Below, piece by piece: positions 22,383 to 34,947 of a stretch of 64,000 bases of DNA. Each line of letters starts with the position of its first letter. Position 1 is the first letter of the stretch. Origin of the DNA: Lichenostomus cassidix (lineage: Eukaryota; Chordata; Aves; Passeriformes; Meliphagidae); assembly GCA_008360975.2 (NCBI GenBank), contig CM039181.1:976380-1040379 (forward strand), in the 5' to 3' direction. The notes below the pieces were generated by a model, which worked only from the letters and a program-made list of their open reading frames with translations, did no database searches and was not told where the DNA came from. The position numbers were made by a program, and so were the translations under genes.

Positions 22383-25300
22383 ACTGCACTTCAAGTTTGC
22401 TCTCAGTTGCACCCATCTATCTTCACACAAAGCCAATTAAAATCCAAAAGCATACAAAATAGATCCAAAATATTCCCCAGAGCACCCATCAGGTGACACC
22501 AATTGCAGGGAAATGCCAATAAAATCCACATAAAGATGCACCAGTTTCCTTAGCCAGGGAGTGCTGGAGGAGAAAAACTCACAATATCACTACCTTTGCT
22601 ACTGCTTTAAGTGCATTTTATTTCTGTATTTCCATGAAAAAGGAGACAGAAATATCTTTGGAGATGACTAAGCAGTTTCTTGATTTCTATTAAGCACCAA
22701 AAAGCAGCTTTGCCAATTTATCCACACTGAAGTTTCTACAACTTAATAGAAACTCACTTCCAAGAACTACATAGGTCTTCTCAAAATATGTGCAGCAAGA
22801 AGTCAGTGCTGGGCCAGCTGGCAGATTAAACAAGCCATTAAATAGCCTCCTACTGAATTTAAAGGATTGGTTTTCATCTTTTCCTCTACATCCAGATGTA
22901 TTATTTGGGGAATATTTTCCAGTGCTGGTTAAAAAAAAGTAAAAGAAATGCCCTTGGCACTTAATGAGTTTTTCCTCCAATGTGGTCTCCTGCTGCACTT
23001 GGAATTTATTCCATTACTGGATGGCTTGAAGTGATCCCAAAATACCACTGATGGTGTGAAAAGATGGGGAAATGTGTTTGAGGTTTGATTGTTCACTCAG
23101 AAGAAAGGACAGTTTGGGGTGAGGATGCCAGTGAGTGATTTCCCTCTGACCATCACTGTCCCCATTTGTCATCCCAAACACCATGGCTTTGTGCAGAAGA
23201 GCAGCTGGGAAAGGCAAATCCCACCAGGAATAAGGACAAGGCTGGCAGAGAAGCTCTTTTTAAAATTTTTTTAATTTCTCTGCACTCCCTGCAGGATGAG
23301 AATTAAAAAACAACTTTGGGTAAATCCCTGGGCCTTCATAGAACATTTCATTTTTCCTTCAGAGGTTCCAATAAGCATTTGGACTTTCTTAACGTTATCT
23401 GAACTTCATGATCTAGCAGTGTTCAGAGGAACAGAGAGTCTAGAATAAATGCAGGTATTAAACCAGCCCTGGTGTCATCTACCAAAGAAAAAAAATCCCA
23501 GAAAATCCAAACCACCACCAAAAATCCCCACTGAATAAGCTGACTAACAGTATTTCAGATAAAAATGCTCCTCTAACAGTTTTCCAGATAAAACCCCCAA
23601 ATATCCAAGCTGCAGTGACCTCAGGATTTGGCTCCAAGAGGGTGTGATTTGCCAGAATTGGGTCACAAACACCCCCTGCTCCCTTCTTAGGGGCAGTTCA
23701 GCAGTTAATTGTAAAAGCTGAAGTGTAAAACCTGCATTCTGCATGAATTCTTTGTTTGCAGCCCCAAGATCCATGGGGGAACTCCTTCCTTGGCCAGCAG
23801 TCAGGATTCATTAGCCCTTTCAGGCTGATTCTTTCTGTTGTGCAGATAGCTGATGGATCTCAGATGTTTAAACAGCATCTAGCAGTGCTCCACTGACCTT
23901 GCTGAGTACACTTGGAGGGGGAAAAAGGTAATTTTCCTCCAAGAAATGCTAAAAATGTGTCTCCACTGCAGCGCAGATGCAGAGGATAAAGGAACTCCAG
24001 AGGGATTAAAATATTTTAGATTAATTTGGAAGAAGGCCACGCTGTGTAAAGCCTGGTTAGTTTGGGCCTTTCCAATTCCACGCCGTATAAACAAACCCAC
24101 TTCAACTGCAGTTGTTTGAAGGAATGTTTAAAAAAAAAAATAAATAAAAAATCCCCCAAAGCAGTTGTAACTCAAATGACCTCCAGCTCTGTATTCTCTC
24201 CTCACTGCCTAAAGAACAAACATATGTACAATAGATTCTAGCCAGAGCTTGTGCAGTTGCTGCATGATTCATGCTGCTTGAAAATTAAATCAGTTAAGCA
24301 AAGGGATTCTGGCTCCCTCCAGCAAGGCTTTAAAGCTGAAGCAAGGTTGGTTTTGGCTTCCAGGCTTTGAACAAGACCATTGCTTATGGATTTTTGCTTT
24401 GGGGGGAAGAAATTAAAAGATGAAAGTAGATTGAAAGAAAGAAAAAGAGGGGGAAAGAAAAACAAAACCCATTCAGTATCATCAACACAACTATATCAGA
24501 GCTAACCTGATGTTCAGTGTGGCACTGAGTGGCAGAAGCAAATCTTGAAATGTTTACTCACTTTCAAGGTCAAATTTTGCCCATTTTACTCCTGCAGAAT
24601 GGAGTTTTTGCTTGCAGAGCCTTCCAGAGAGATGAGTCAGAGAGTGGTTCTCAATAACCAGAACAAATAAAGGTTTGCTGACCTTCCTAAATTAATCAGA
24701 TTGAGCCACAAATGGCCTTGAGGGTAGCAGAGCTCCAGCCAGAGGGGTAAAATCAAACACAGCTGGGTTATTTTGCATCCCTGCCATCTGCAAAACTGGG
24801 AGCATCTAAAATAAAGGGATTTTTCTTATTATCAACTATAAATCCCAGAGTAACTCAACGTTAGGAATAACCCAGCTGGGTTATTTTCTTGGTTTTTTCT
24901 GGAATTCTCCAGAATTCCCAAGTCTCCTGGTGATAGTGAAATGGAACCCAAGTGCTTGAGTGTCCCTCAGTCACTGCAAATCCCTCACCCCAGAGGATGG
25001 GAGGCACAGCTGAGTGCAGAGTGGGGCCTGACCTCTCCCAAACACCAAAAATGCCAAAATCAGTTCTCCACTGAATGGCAACACCTTGGAGAGGAATATG
25101 GAAGCTTGACTGAAGTTCAGAAAAAAAAAAAAAAATCAATAGTTAAAAAATCAAAATGAGGACAAAAGTTGTTTTCATTAAAAGGTGATCAGAATCTTTT
25201 TTCAGATGATAAAAATTAATTTAAATTCTGGGATTTGAGGGCTAACATCCCTTCTCTTTTTGAAGTTATCATGAGATGTCCTGAATATGAGCTTGCAGGA

Positions 25301-26754
25301 GGCTGGGATGGTTCTGACCATGAAACCAGCTGGGATGATGATGATTCTGCAGCAATCACCCAGCTGATAACACACACTTCTCTTGCTGCAACAGCACCAG
25401 TTGAACTTCTCCAAGTCATTTTTCCTCTTGGATGTTCCTTCCCACCAGTGATGAACACTTTCTCCTCACACCCATTTTCCCTGGAATCCATCAACCTCCC
25501 CCTGGAGATGCTCCAGCTGGGCAGGGACAGAACCATAAGGGGAAAGCTGGCTGAGGAGAGTTTTACATCAACAGAAAAATCCACACAGAATGTGGAGCTC
25601 CTTGTGGTTGGTTTTGCTCCTCAGATGTCATGGAGGGACCTCTGCTGCTGACACACCACTGCACACGTTCATGGAAACAAGATGTTCTCCTGTCACTTGG
25701 GCTAGCATGGTAAGACATTTTCAATAAATACTCCCCACCATTTCAGAAACAGATGTTACACAGTCAAATTGCATGTTCTCAAGAGAAATGGCCAAGTCCT
25801 GCTTAGTAGTGCTTGGAATTTTCTATTTTGTGCTTCATATTATCACCAGCAATGCAGGAAAACTCAACAGTGATTACATCCTCAACTTGCCTTTTGAAAT
25901 GTATTCATCTTTAAAGTTTACTCCAATAAGTTTGCAAGTAGAATTATTATTTTCCAACACACTTAACTCTGCTGTTTCACACACATGCCTGCCACAGCTC
26001 TACATCTGTGTATTTTGTATTTTCTGCATCTTCAGAGGAGGTTTGTTTGCTCTACCATCTCACACAATGGCTAAGAAAATGTCTAAAATACTCAGCCTAA
26101 ATTTTGCTTTTCTTAGCATTTCTAGCCTCAATGTTGCTCCTTGTTGCACTCCTAGTAAGATATCAGTTTGCTAATAATTCCATTCTTAATATTGCCTTTC
26201 CCTGATCGATTCAAATAGAGTATATCTGATACCTGTAGTAATAAATATTGAAACCTCACTGGCTCTTAGTCCAGTGGCAGAAGTAGGATTAATTGGATTT
26301 CTTAATAAATCAAGTTGTTTCAGTTTATTTACTGATTCCTGCAGCCAATTTAGTGTTGCCTGAGGTAGTCAGGGTTAGTGTGGTGTGAAGGTCAGAGAGA
26401 CACAGATGTGCAGTGATATCTCAGTTAGTGCTGATTTTTGGTTTTTTAGAGACTATGTAGGCTTTTTATGGAATAAAATACTCTGAAAATTCCGGTAAAA
26501 AAATAATTGAGAGAACAATTAATAAAAATAACTAATGAAATTAATTTTTACATAGAGATTTAGGGACTTCTCTCAGGTTTTGCTGCTCAGGATTCTCTTT
26601 GCACTTGGAAGGCAAATAGCACTTAGATTACCCTCCCTTTTACCACCAGGCAAAACCACGGCAGAGCTTTGTCTCTCAGTGACAAAACCAGCAAAAACAC
26701 AACATTTCTGATAACCCTGCCTTTGAAAACCACCAGCAAATCCCCCTGAGCTCC

Positions 26755-27110
26755 ACGAACACGCTGCAGACTGCAAATGTTACACAAGCACAGCCCGGGA
26801 TTTTCAGCCTGAGGCTCCCTCGCTGAACAAAGGGAAACAAAAGCTGCTATTCCAGCAATGTGCCCTTTTCCCCTGTCAGAGAGCAGCTGCTATCACAGAG
26901 TCACAGCTCGTTTGGATCATGTCTGCACCAAGTCAGCTCCGCTTTGCATCAAACTGCCAAAGTTAGCCCTAATTCCAGTTGATGGATGACAGCTTTTCTA
27001 GCCTCCCCCCTTCTCAAAACGTATTTAAACATTGCCTCCCGCATGAAAAAAGCCCTCCCAATATTCAAAATACAAATGGAGTCTTTAGCACGTTCGCACA
27101 ACCGAAATAC
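26755..27110. promoter_or_regulatory. CpG-retaining block, possible conserved regulatory element
   Basis: About eleven CpGs occur in 355 bases, several times the local density, including CACGAACACGC, CCCGGG, AACGTA, CCCGCA and CACGTTCGCA. On the gene strand a TATA-like TTTAAATA occurs near 27023-27030. Retained CpG in a CpG-poor setting can mark a conserved enhancer or alternative first exon. No exon structure is evident, so the call is tentative. Confidence 0.25.
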
Positions 27111-27842
27111 ATGTTGAATGTAAATGTTTAAAACTAGCAAATTGAAAAAATCCTAAGGAAGGGTGAGAATGTTAGACCAGCAGCTCTGAAGTTGAGTGAC
27201 AAATAAACAGTGCTTTAATACAGACATGTGGGTACCAAGTGTAATGGAAAAGAATTTTTTCTTGAAAAGAAAGGCAGAAAAAAAACTCTGCCTCAGGTAA
27301 TCTCCTGCAGTTTGGGGTATCTGTTCTCCTAAAAAAATTCCAGTCTGCCTGCAGAGACTGTAAGGGCTTTTTCAAGGTCAGCACTCAGCAATTTAGGGAA
27401 GACCAAATTCACTTTTTTTTGAAAGGGCCTGTTTCTCATTTAAGCTATTTAATGTCATCTCCTTTCATTTTCAGGTCCCTGCAGCAGAAAGCCTTAACTG
27501 TGCAAAGGGACTCCAGCAAAACTGAGAAGCCAAAAACTTCATATTCCAAACCCACTGTGAGAAAAAGTTGCAAAAATCAGGTTCTTGTTGGAAAACAAGC
27601 ATGGGGGAACTTGCAGAGCTTGGGAGTTCAGACTCAGTTCACATCAACACCTAAAGATGCTGCTGAGGCTGCTACAGCACACCTGAGAGCACCACAAACA
27701 GCACCCCTGAGAGCACAGCAGCACTGCAGACAAGATCATCCTGGGAGACTTCAGCCACTGCTCACTGCCACATCATGGAGAACTCTTTGGCCAAAGCTCT
27801 TCCATCCCATGATATGAAAGCATCACCAAAATGTAGGCAAGG

Positions 27843-27866
27843 AAAAAAAATTTTTTTTTTTTTTTA
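27843..27866. repeat. A8/T16 homopolymer junction
   Basis: Eight A followed by sixteen T, forming a short palindromic A/T hairpin. Simple low-complexity sequence. Confidence 0.9.
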
Positions 27867-29259
27867 ATGCTGCTCAGTGTAATTATGACCAGGGTTCTGA
27901 ATAATTGGCCCCATTTATCAGGGGAGATCAGTGTGCTCTGCAGTCACACCCAGCAGGGAACAGCAGCCCTGGACATCCAGAGCAGCAGTGACAGAAATGC
28001 AGGTTGGAATGGCAGGAGAGCTCATTGAGATGGAGCTGAGGAAGAGCAGCTGCCAGTGAGGCTGAAGAATCCCAACTGCAGCCCATCCTTCCCTCAGCAC
28101 ATTCCCTTCCTGCTCAGGAGGGAATTACTGCACAGGGACAAACAGAGATTCTGCTGCTCCTGCATCCTCTGCACTGAGCTCTGTCTGCTCCCTGCCTGCT
28201 GGGAAGGTGCAAATAATCAACTCCACTCCATTCTCTGAGCCCAGCAGTGATTCTGTCCTTGCATGTGATCCTTCTGCTTATTCAGAATTTTGTTTTTTCC
28301 TTTTCAAATGTTCTCAAACCTCAGTCTGACAAGGCATGGTTTGTCAGAAGCAGATTTCAGCTACTCTGTGTCTGTTTTACAATTCCTAGGTGTTGTAACT
28401 TCTGGAAAATAAAAAATGTTCTTTGGCCAAACCTTGGGATGAGTCACAGTAAATTTACTCATTTGGGTTCACCCTTCAATGAGGAATAACTTTCTCTATC
28501 TAAATGATGCTCTGGCTTTGTTTACATCCTACCCCAAACACATCTCCAGCAGCCCAGCTCAATAGAAAACCCACCAGCTTCTCACCTCTCACAAAAGGGC
28601 TTTTCCCCAAAATGTCCTGGCTGTACACAGAGGTCACTCCAGGTCCCAAATGCACAGACTGAGTTCTGCCCCTCCTTTTCCAAGTAGAGAGAGGGTGGAT
28701 GAGAGAAGGAAGACCCTGCACTGATCTCACTTTACCTCATCCCAGTAAAACCATGGAAAATGTCTTCAGAGACACTGAAGAAATGCTTTCAGCCTTGATT
28801 ATTGAGGAGAAAAGCTGACCAAACCCATTCTTACACAATGTTTCCTAATGGCAAACATCTTTCAACAAAACAAACATTTCCAAGGGAAAATAAAAGACAA
28901 TCATCACTAGGCAGTGACTTTGAACCTTAACCTCTGAGGGTAGCACTGATTGCTGAAAATAATTCATATCACCATGTCAGATTGATTTCCCAAGTCAGGT
29001 TTGAGTGGATTCAGGAACTGACAGGAGACTTACAGAATTGTCATGATAAAATTAAATTATGTTACTGCATTTTGTACTCAGATAAAGAGATGTTCCTTAT
29101 TTCCAGTATAGAGAAATGTTGGTTTTTTCCTTTCCACATGAAGATATTGCTCCACACCATTTGCTTTAATGATTTCCTAAAGGCAACTAATAGCCTCTCC
29201 CATGGTATTTTCATTCTCATCCCCTAAACAAAATGAAGCTCTCTGGATAGAGATTCAAG

Positions 29260-29554
29260 GACATACTCATTACCCTGGGACCCAAAAATATATAAAAAAC
29301 AGTGGACAAGAGGGGAGCAGGAAAGATGGTTAACATCATCACCTGAAGGTGTGATTGGAGAATTAAGGACCAAAATGCTAACAGGACAAAACTTATAAAA
29401 GATGAAGAACTCCTGACCCTGAATCCATTTTGGGCGTTTTCCCCAAGGGGGACTTTGCTTTCCTAAATATACCTTGAAAGCCTCAAATAAATCTGTCTGC
29501 TTTTATTCTCCTAATTTATCTTGGCCTCTTTCAGGCAGCCTGTTTTAGGCACCA
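29260..29554 (+). mobile_element. Possible solo LTR fragment of an endogenous retrovirus
   Basis: The segment has the order expected for an LTR: a TATA box (TATAAAA, 29394-29400), a polyadenylation signal (AATAAA, 29486-29491) about 90 bases later, a T-rich U5-like stretch and a CA-containing end near 29549-29554. The end resembles ERVL-type bird LTRs as I remember them. I could not define the 5' boundary or a target-site duplication, and there is no adjacent gag, pol or env. It may simply be a chance arrangement. Confidence 0.35.
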
Positions 29555-31800
29555 ATGCCACCCCTGTCCTGCTGCTCGTGTCACCTCCTCCACCCTGCTC
29601 TGCCAAAAGGAGGTGCAGAGGACACAGAATCCCCCAGAGCTCATTTCACCCCAAATTCTCTGCAGAGGGAGGTGTCTGAGGAAGCTAACTCCATCCTGGT
29701 GTGCAATATTTCAGCTCCATCCCAGGCACTGCTCACACTCAGCTCCAGCCCAGCTTGTCCCCAGGCTGGAATTTCCGTAGATTGAGGAGCTGAAGTTTAC
29801 ACACATTGTAAACACTTCCTCTCAATGGTTTGTGAGCCTCACTTGTTCTGGCAGCCAAAGAAATGTGTTTGTAAAAAAAAAAATAAATGTCTGAGTCTTG
29901 CATGTTGTAAAGAGTGAGTAAATAGTTTTTTGGACTCTCACACACTCCAAAAAGAAGATACAACAGGATAGCAACACACCAGAATATGATCAGAACACAA
30001 GTAAATATGATTTAAAACTCCTATTGCAGGAAAAAAGCTGCTAAAAATCCAACAGAGAAACAAAGAATGCTACACACCCATGAAATGGTTACTGTAAAAC
30101 ACAAGAGATTTTGAGTTGAAGGTAAAATTCCACGTGGAATGCTTTGAATCTCCTATCAGTTGTGAGGGAAATCATCACTGGTGTCAGTGACAGCACAGGG
30201 ACAGGAGCCAAGGCTCTGCTCCACTGCTTTCCAGAGGAATTTGGATCAGCCTCCAAAGGAACAGCAAACACACATCAGAAAAAAAGCCTCCAAAAAACCC
30301 CCAAATTCTGAATACCACAGGAAAGGAAGTCTGAGGTAACTTCTTTGATCTTACTCACAGGAAGGCAATCAGAGGAAATATTCTGAGCTTTTCAGTAACA
30401 AACCAGCTGCTTGATGAATTAAAATGACTCCAGACAAACGAGGTGCTCTCTGTACAAAAATAGAAAATAAAGAACCTTATTTAGCAAAGGCACAATCACT
30501 GTGCATTCTTCATTTTTCTTTGGTACACTCTTTTTAATGACACTCCTAGAAAGGTTTTTTTAAGTATGGAATAAAACTTTAAAAGTTTGCAAGACACCAA
30601 CAAAACCCACTGTCGAAACCTCTAGGAATTAGAATTTGACAAAGGAGACTTTGATTTCCCAAAATCTCTTCACCAAGTCAATCACTTTAAGAAGTGAAGC
30701 TGACACAGACTCTTGCTCTTAGTACAAGATGAAACATATTGTGAATTTTCCCAGCAGAGCCAGCTTTTCCCCCTAAGGCTATAGGATACTCCCTGCAGTA
30801 TAAAACATTCACAAAAGTGCTGTGCAAAAGCAGATAAACAGTAGGATGACAGTCTGTAGATGATACAAAACTATTCAGTTTAATAAAACTTAAAGTCAGC
30901 GCTGAGAACTGGGAATGAGTTCATAATAATGATTTGTACGGGCAAACTGAATTCACTGTTCATATGTAAAGGCACAGGAGAAAAAAACCCTTAAATCTTT
31001 ATACACACAGCAATCAACTCTAAATGAGCCAAGAACACCCAGAGACATCCTGGAGTCTGATGAGGAATTCTCTGAGGATATTAGCCAACTCACTGAAGGG
31101 TTGTCATGCCCTGGGATGGGCTGCCTGACAAAATACAGTCCCACAATTTGTGGTGAGCTGGTAAAACCCATCATGGACAGCAGGAAATGCAGTAAGAACA
31201 AGAGCCACTGAATTGGGGTTTTCTGCCCTGAAGAAGGCAGTAGTTTCTGGTAGTTTACAGACACAGCAGAGTAAAAATAAAAACTGTGAGCTTTCTTCAG
31301 AGAGCATCAATGATCCATTCCCTTCAGAACCAAGGACCTTCATACTGAACATCCTGCCACCAACAGAGGGAATGGATTGATTTACCTATTTAAAAACCAA
31401 CCTATTTTAAATTATTTTAAGATAATAGCCTGGGGTTGGTCCTTGCATTCATTTCTGGTTATCCACTGGAAACTCAGACTTTTGAATGAAACAGGAAATA
31501 AAGCCAAGTGCTGCCTGAGGTTAAACACAACCAAAAGGAGGAGCAGACAGAGCTCAGAGCAAGAGAAAGCAGATTTCAAGCTCTTTCCATGGTTATTCCT
31601 GCAAGCAGAGGCTGGCAAATCAGATCTGTGTGCAGCTGAGGGCTGGAGCAGCACCTCTGGCCATGCAGATTCAGCACTGCTTCCTTCTTTGGCCACAGCT
31701 GGGCTGCTGAGCAGAGAGCGTTTGCTAACCACCCAGCAGAGTGCTCAGCCCTTCCTGCTTGGGTCAGCACTGCTGAGCACGGCCAGGGACACTGGGCTGC

Positions 31801-31850
31801 AGCAAGGGACAGCCAGGGACAGCAGGGACAGCCAGGGACAGCCAGGGACA
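31801..31850. repeat. 10-bp tandem repeat AGCCAGGGAC
   Basis: About five copies, one shortened to nine bases, with degenerate relatives just upstream around 31781. Short GC-richer array with no associated gene. Confidence 0.88.
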
Positions 31851-33786
31851 CAGCCAGCCTGTTCCAAAAGAGCCCTTTGTCCTCCTGCAAACCTCTCACC
31901 AGCAGGGCAAGGAAAAGCCAGCTGAAGGAGGATATTCCATCTCCAGTTGTGTGTCTGGAAGAAGAAACTTTTTCAACTTGAAAAGCCCAAGTGTGTGATA
32001 TCCCTGTTTTTAATCTGGAACTGAACACAAACTCCCCTGCATCACTGGCAGTGGATTTAGGCATTTCTGCTGCAGAACGTGCTTCTGAGGGAAGCTCTTT
32101 ACTGCTCATAAAAAGTCCCAAATTCCTTGCAAATTCTCCTGTCCCTTTCAGAAAAGAGCTCCAGAAAGCTCTAATCCAAATTATTAATAACTCATAAAGA
32201 ACACTGCATAACAATTCAGAAAACAGTCTCTTCCAACAAACAGTAGATGGAAACTGCCTGCTTTAAAGCATATTTTGACAGCTGCTAGCATCATTCAACA
32301 TTTCAAATAAAATAATCTGTTCAAAAGAAACAGAGTAAGGAAGCTAAAAATCTGAATCAACAAAAAGGTCTCATGTGAAAACTCTGTTTTTCTCCTCTAT
32401 CATCCTCAGCTATTGAATGCAAACACACTAGTGGGATGGCTGTTGGAAGAGAAAGGACTGCAGGGAAAATTCTGAGCTGTATCCTTTTCAGGAAAGTTTA
32501 ATTAGCAGCATTTCTGAGAAGAATTTTGACTGACAGGATTAGTGCCAGCACTAAAAGTTACTATTTGTGGATCCTGGAGCTCAGAGCTCCCATAAAAATA
32601 AAACAGTTCAGAAAAGAGCTTTGTGCAAAGGAAGGCATTCCCTCAGCAGGGAAGGTTCATGTGAACCTCTGCTGTATTTTCCCTTCCCATGGGTTTTTCT
32701 GGGGAGATAGGATAGCAGAAAATCCCTGGAGAACATCCTCCCCACGAGGGAAAAGGTTTGATCCCATTTTCTAGGTTAGTCCTTGGGGAAGGTTTCTGTA
32801 AGGAGGCAAAATAAACCCTCAGAATGAATGTTCCCAAATTTCATGGAGGCAAACATTTGGTTCCACTTTCTTTTCTTTTGGATTTATTTCAGCTTTTAGT
32901 TCAGGCTAGCTTTTAGTTTTCAAATTCCTACCTCCTTCCTACTAAAATAATTTATTATTTTCCTGGTGACACTCAGCTCAAAAGATCTCAATTCTCTAAT
33001 GGCCTATAAAGATTTGGGACAAATGATTAAGCTGACCACAAGCATTGCATTTTTATGTGATTCTTTTCAAATCTTCAAGCACTATCTCAAATAAACCATC
33101 TTTTAGCAGGGGTAATGCATTTCATGCCAAAACAAGAAACTGGAATTGAGCCAAGGCTGCTGCACTGCGAAAACAAGGGAAGAGCAGAGCAGTCCAGTTC
33201 CCACAGGAAGCACACACCAGCCTGCTCAGCCATCCTCCAGAAACCTCCAAATGGAAGGAAAGAAGGAAAAAATTATTCTTTTCACTTTCTACATCCCTCT
33301 TGGATCCCCTTCCTCAAGCAGGATAACATCTCACATCCACTTATTCTATCCCAGAGGTTTGCATCTAGTTTGCATTCCATCTGGATGTTTTGCCCCATTT
33401 TCCCTCTGCTCCTCTCCTGCTTCCTTATCCATTTCCCTTCCCCTGTTACTGTCCTCCAGCTTGTTTGCTCACTCATTTCCCATTCTTGCTGTACCCAATT
33501 TCAACCAATATCTTGGCCCTGATGCTCCTACTCCTCACTGTCATCATCCTGGTATCTACAACCTCTCATCCCATTTGTTTGGGTTTTTTCCCATAAATCT
33601 CCAATTTCACCCTTTTTGTGCCTTAAAAATGCTTGGATAGCATTATTTCTTCAAGTTATAGTCATTCATCTGCATTTGTGTTTTGCCTTTCTGCCTTCTG
33701 ACTGAGGCAAGATGAACAGAGCTAAACTTCCACAGAGGAAAAGCATCTTAGTGCACCAGAATGCTGCCATTTATTCAGGAATAATG

Positions 33787-33828
33787 CAAAAAACCAAAAA
33801 AACCCCAAAAAACCAATGCAAAAAACTC
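33787..33828. repeat. A-rich low-complexity tract
   Basis: Blocks of five to seven A separated by CC, a short relative of the A/C-only tracts elsewhere in the window. Confidence 0.8.
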
Positions 33829-34587
33829 TTTTGAAGTGGTTTTATTAGATCTGGAAAGCTTGCAAATCATGCATCACAAATATTGTCCCAGTAGTGACAT
33901 TATTGGTGATTAATACATTTATCTTCTTCTCGAGGCTGTTTCCAGTGACCCAAAGCATTATTTTTATTCCAGCTGCTCCATCCCTGCCTGGGAATATCTG
34001 TGGGTTTGATGCTCTGAGCTCATATTGCTGCTGGCAGAGTTAGCAGGGATGAGCAAACATTTGCTACACAAACCTTCAGAGCAACAGCATTACTATCTCA
34101 ACTTGAATTAGCTGAAAAATACCTGCAGAGAGTAGCAGATTCTCCTGAATGCTCAAGATGGCTATAAAAATGCTTAAATTTGAGTCCCCTCAGGAGAGCA
34201 GAGGGATTGCTACAGATGGACATCATCATCTCCTCTCCTCAAGGATTAGCTTTGTCACCACGTGCTGAAAAATGGATCATCAGCCTTCCTCCTGCTCTGC
34301 CCCACGGCTGGGAAATGAAATCCCTGCAGAAAGCATGGCAAACACCTCCATTTTCCAGCTTTCCCGTCGGTGTGCAAACACCAAGCTGGCAGTTTGCAAT
34401 CCATCATTGCAGGAGAACCACCAGGGCTGCCTGGCAGCCTCCAAGCACACCTGAGTGCTCAGGGACACCTGAGCTCTGCCAAACCCACTGATTTATCTTC
34501 ATGAACACAACTCACAACTCCAACATGCACTTTAAACCTCTCCTCGTTTGGCAGCTATAGAAACAGCAAGGAATGTGCACATGGAAA

Positions 34588-34609
34588 AAAAAAAATTAAA
34601 AAAAATTTA
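34588..34609. repeat. A/T homopolymer cluster
   Basis: Two A runs separated by TT, followed by T. Simple sequence, no recognised element attached. Confidence 0.8.
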
Positions 34610-34928
34610 TTCTGGTCACACCTATGAGTTTTCCAAAAGGAAGGGAATTTTCAGGTACTGCAGATGAGAATCTAGATGAGTCCCAGCTACTTGTTTAGAC
34701 TGCTAACCCTGCTTTCAATGGTAGGAAATATTACATAAAATCCATGTAACACATACAGGCTAAGTGCAAATGATGAAAGAAATCAGCAAGGGAAAAGAGG
34801 CCAGAGAGCTGTTGGGATGGAAGAATAGCAGCTGGGAAAACTGAAGTCAACCCAGCTATGTTATTTTTTAATTAAAAATAAACATAGCCTTTGTTGCCAA
34901 GGGATTGGTTAGCATTCCATTTTAAAAG

Positions 34929-34947
34929 GAAAAAAAAAAAAAAAAAG
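34929..34947. repeat. Poly(A) run
   Basis: A long A homopolymer. It is followed by pyrimidine-rich DNA and an unusual C8A6 junction near 35012-35026. Confidence 0.85.

Noticed and set aside
25235..25651. 138-codon plus-strand frame
   Set aside because: No known domain and codon pattern not distinctive; consistent with chance.
27728..27765. Frame reading KIILGDFSH, reminiscent of a LINE endonuclease motif
   Set aside because: Only a few residues match and no flanking CR1 sequence or 3' tail is recognisable.
31083..31145. Sequence resembling a CR1 fragment (GGGATGGGCTGCCTGACA)
   Set aside because: Similarity is too short and no typical CR1 3' terminal repeats are present.
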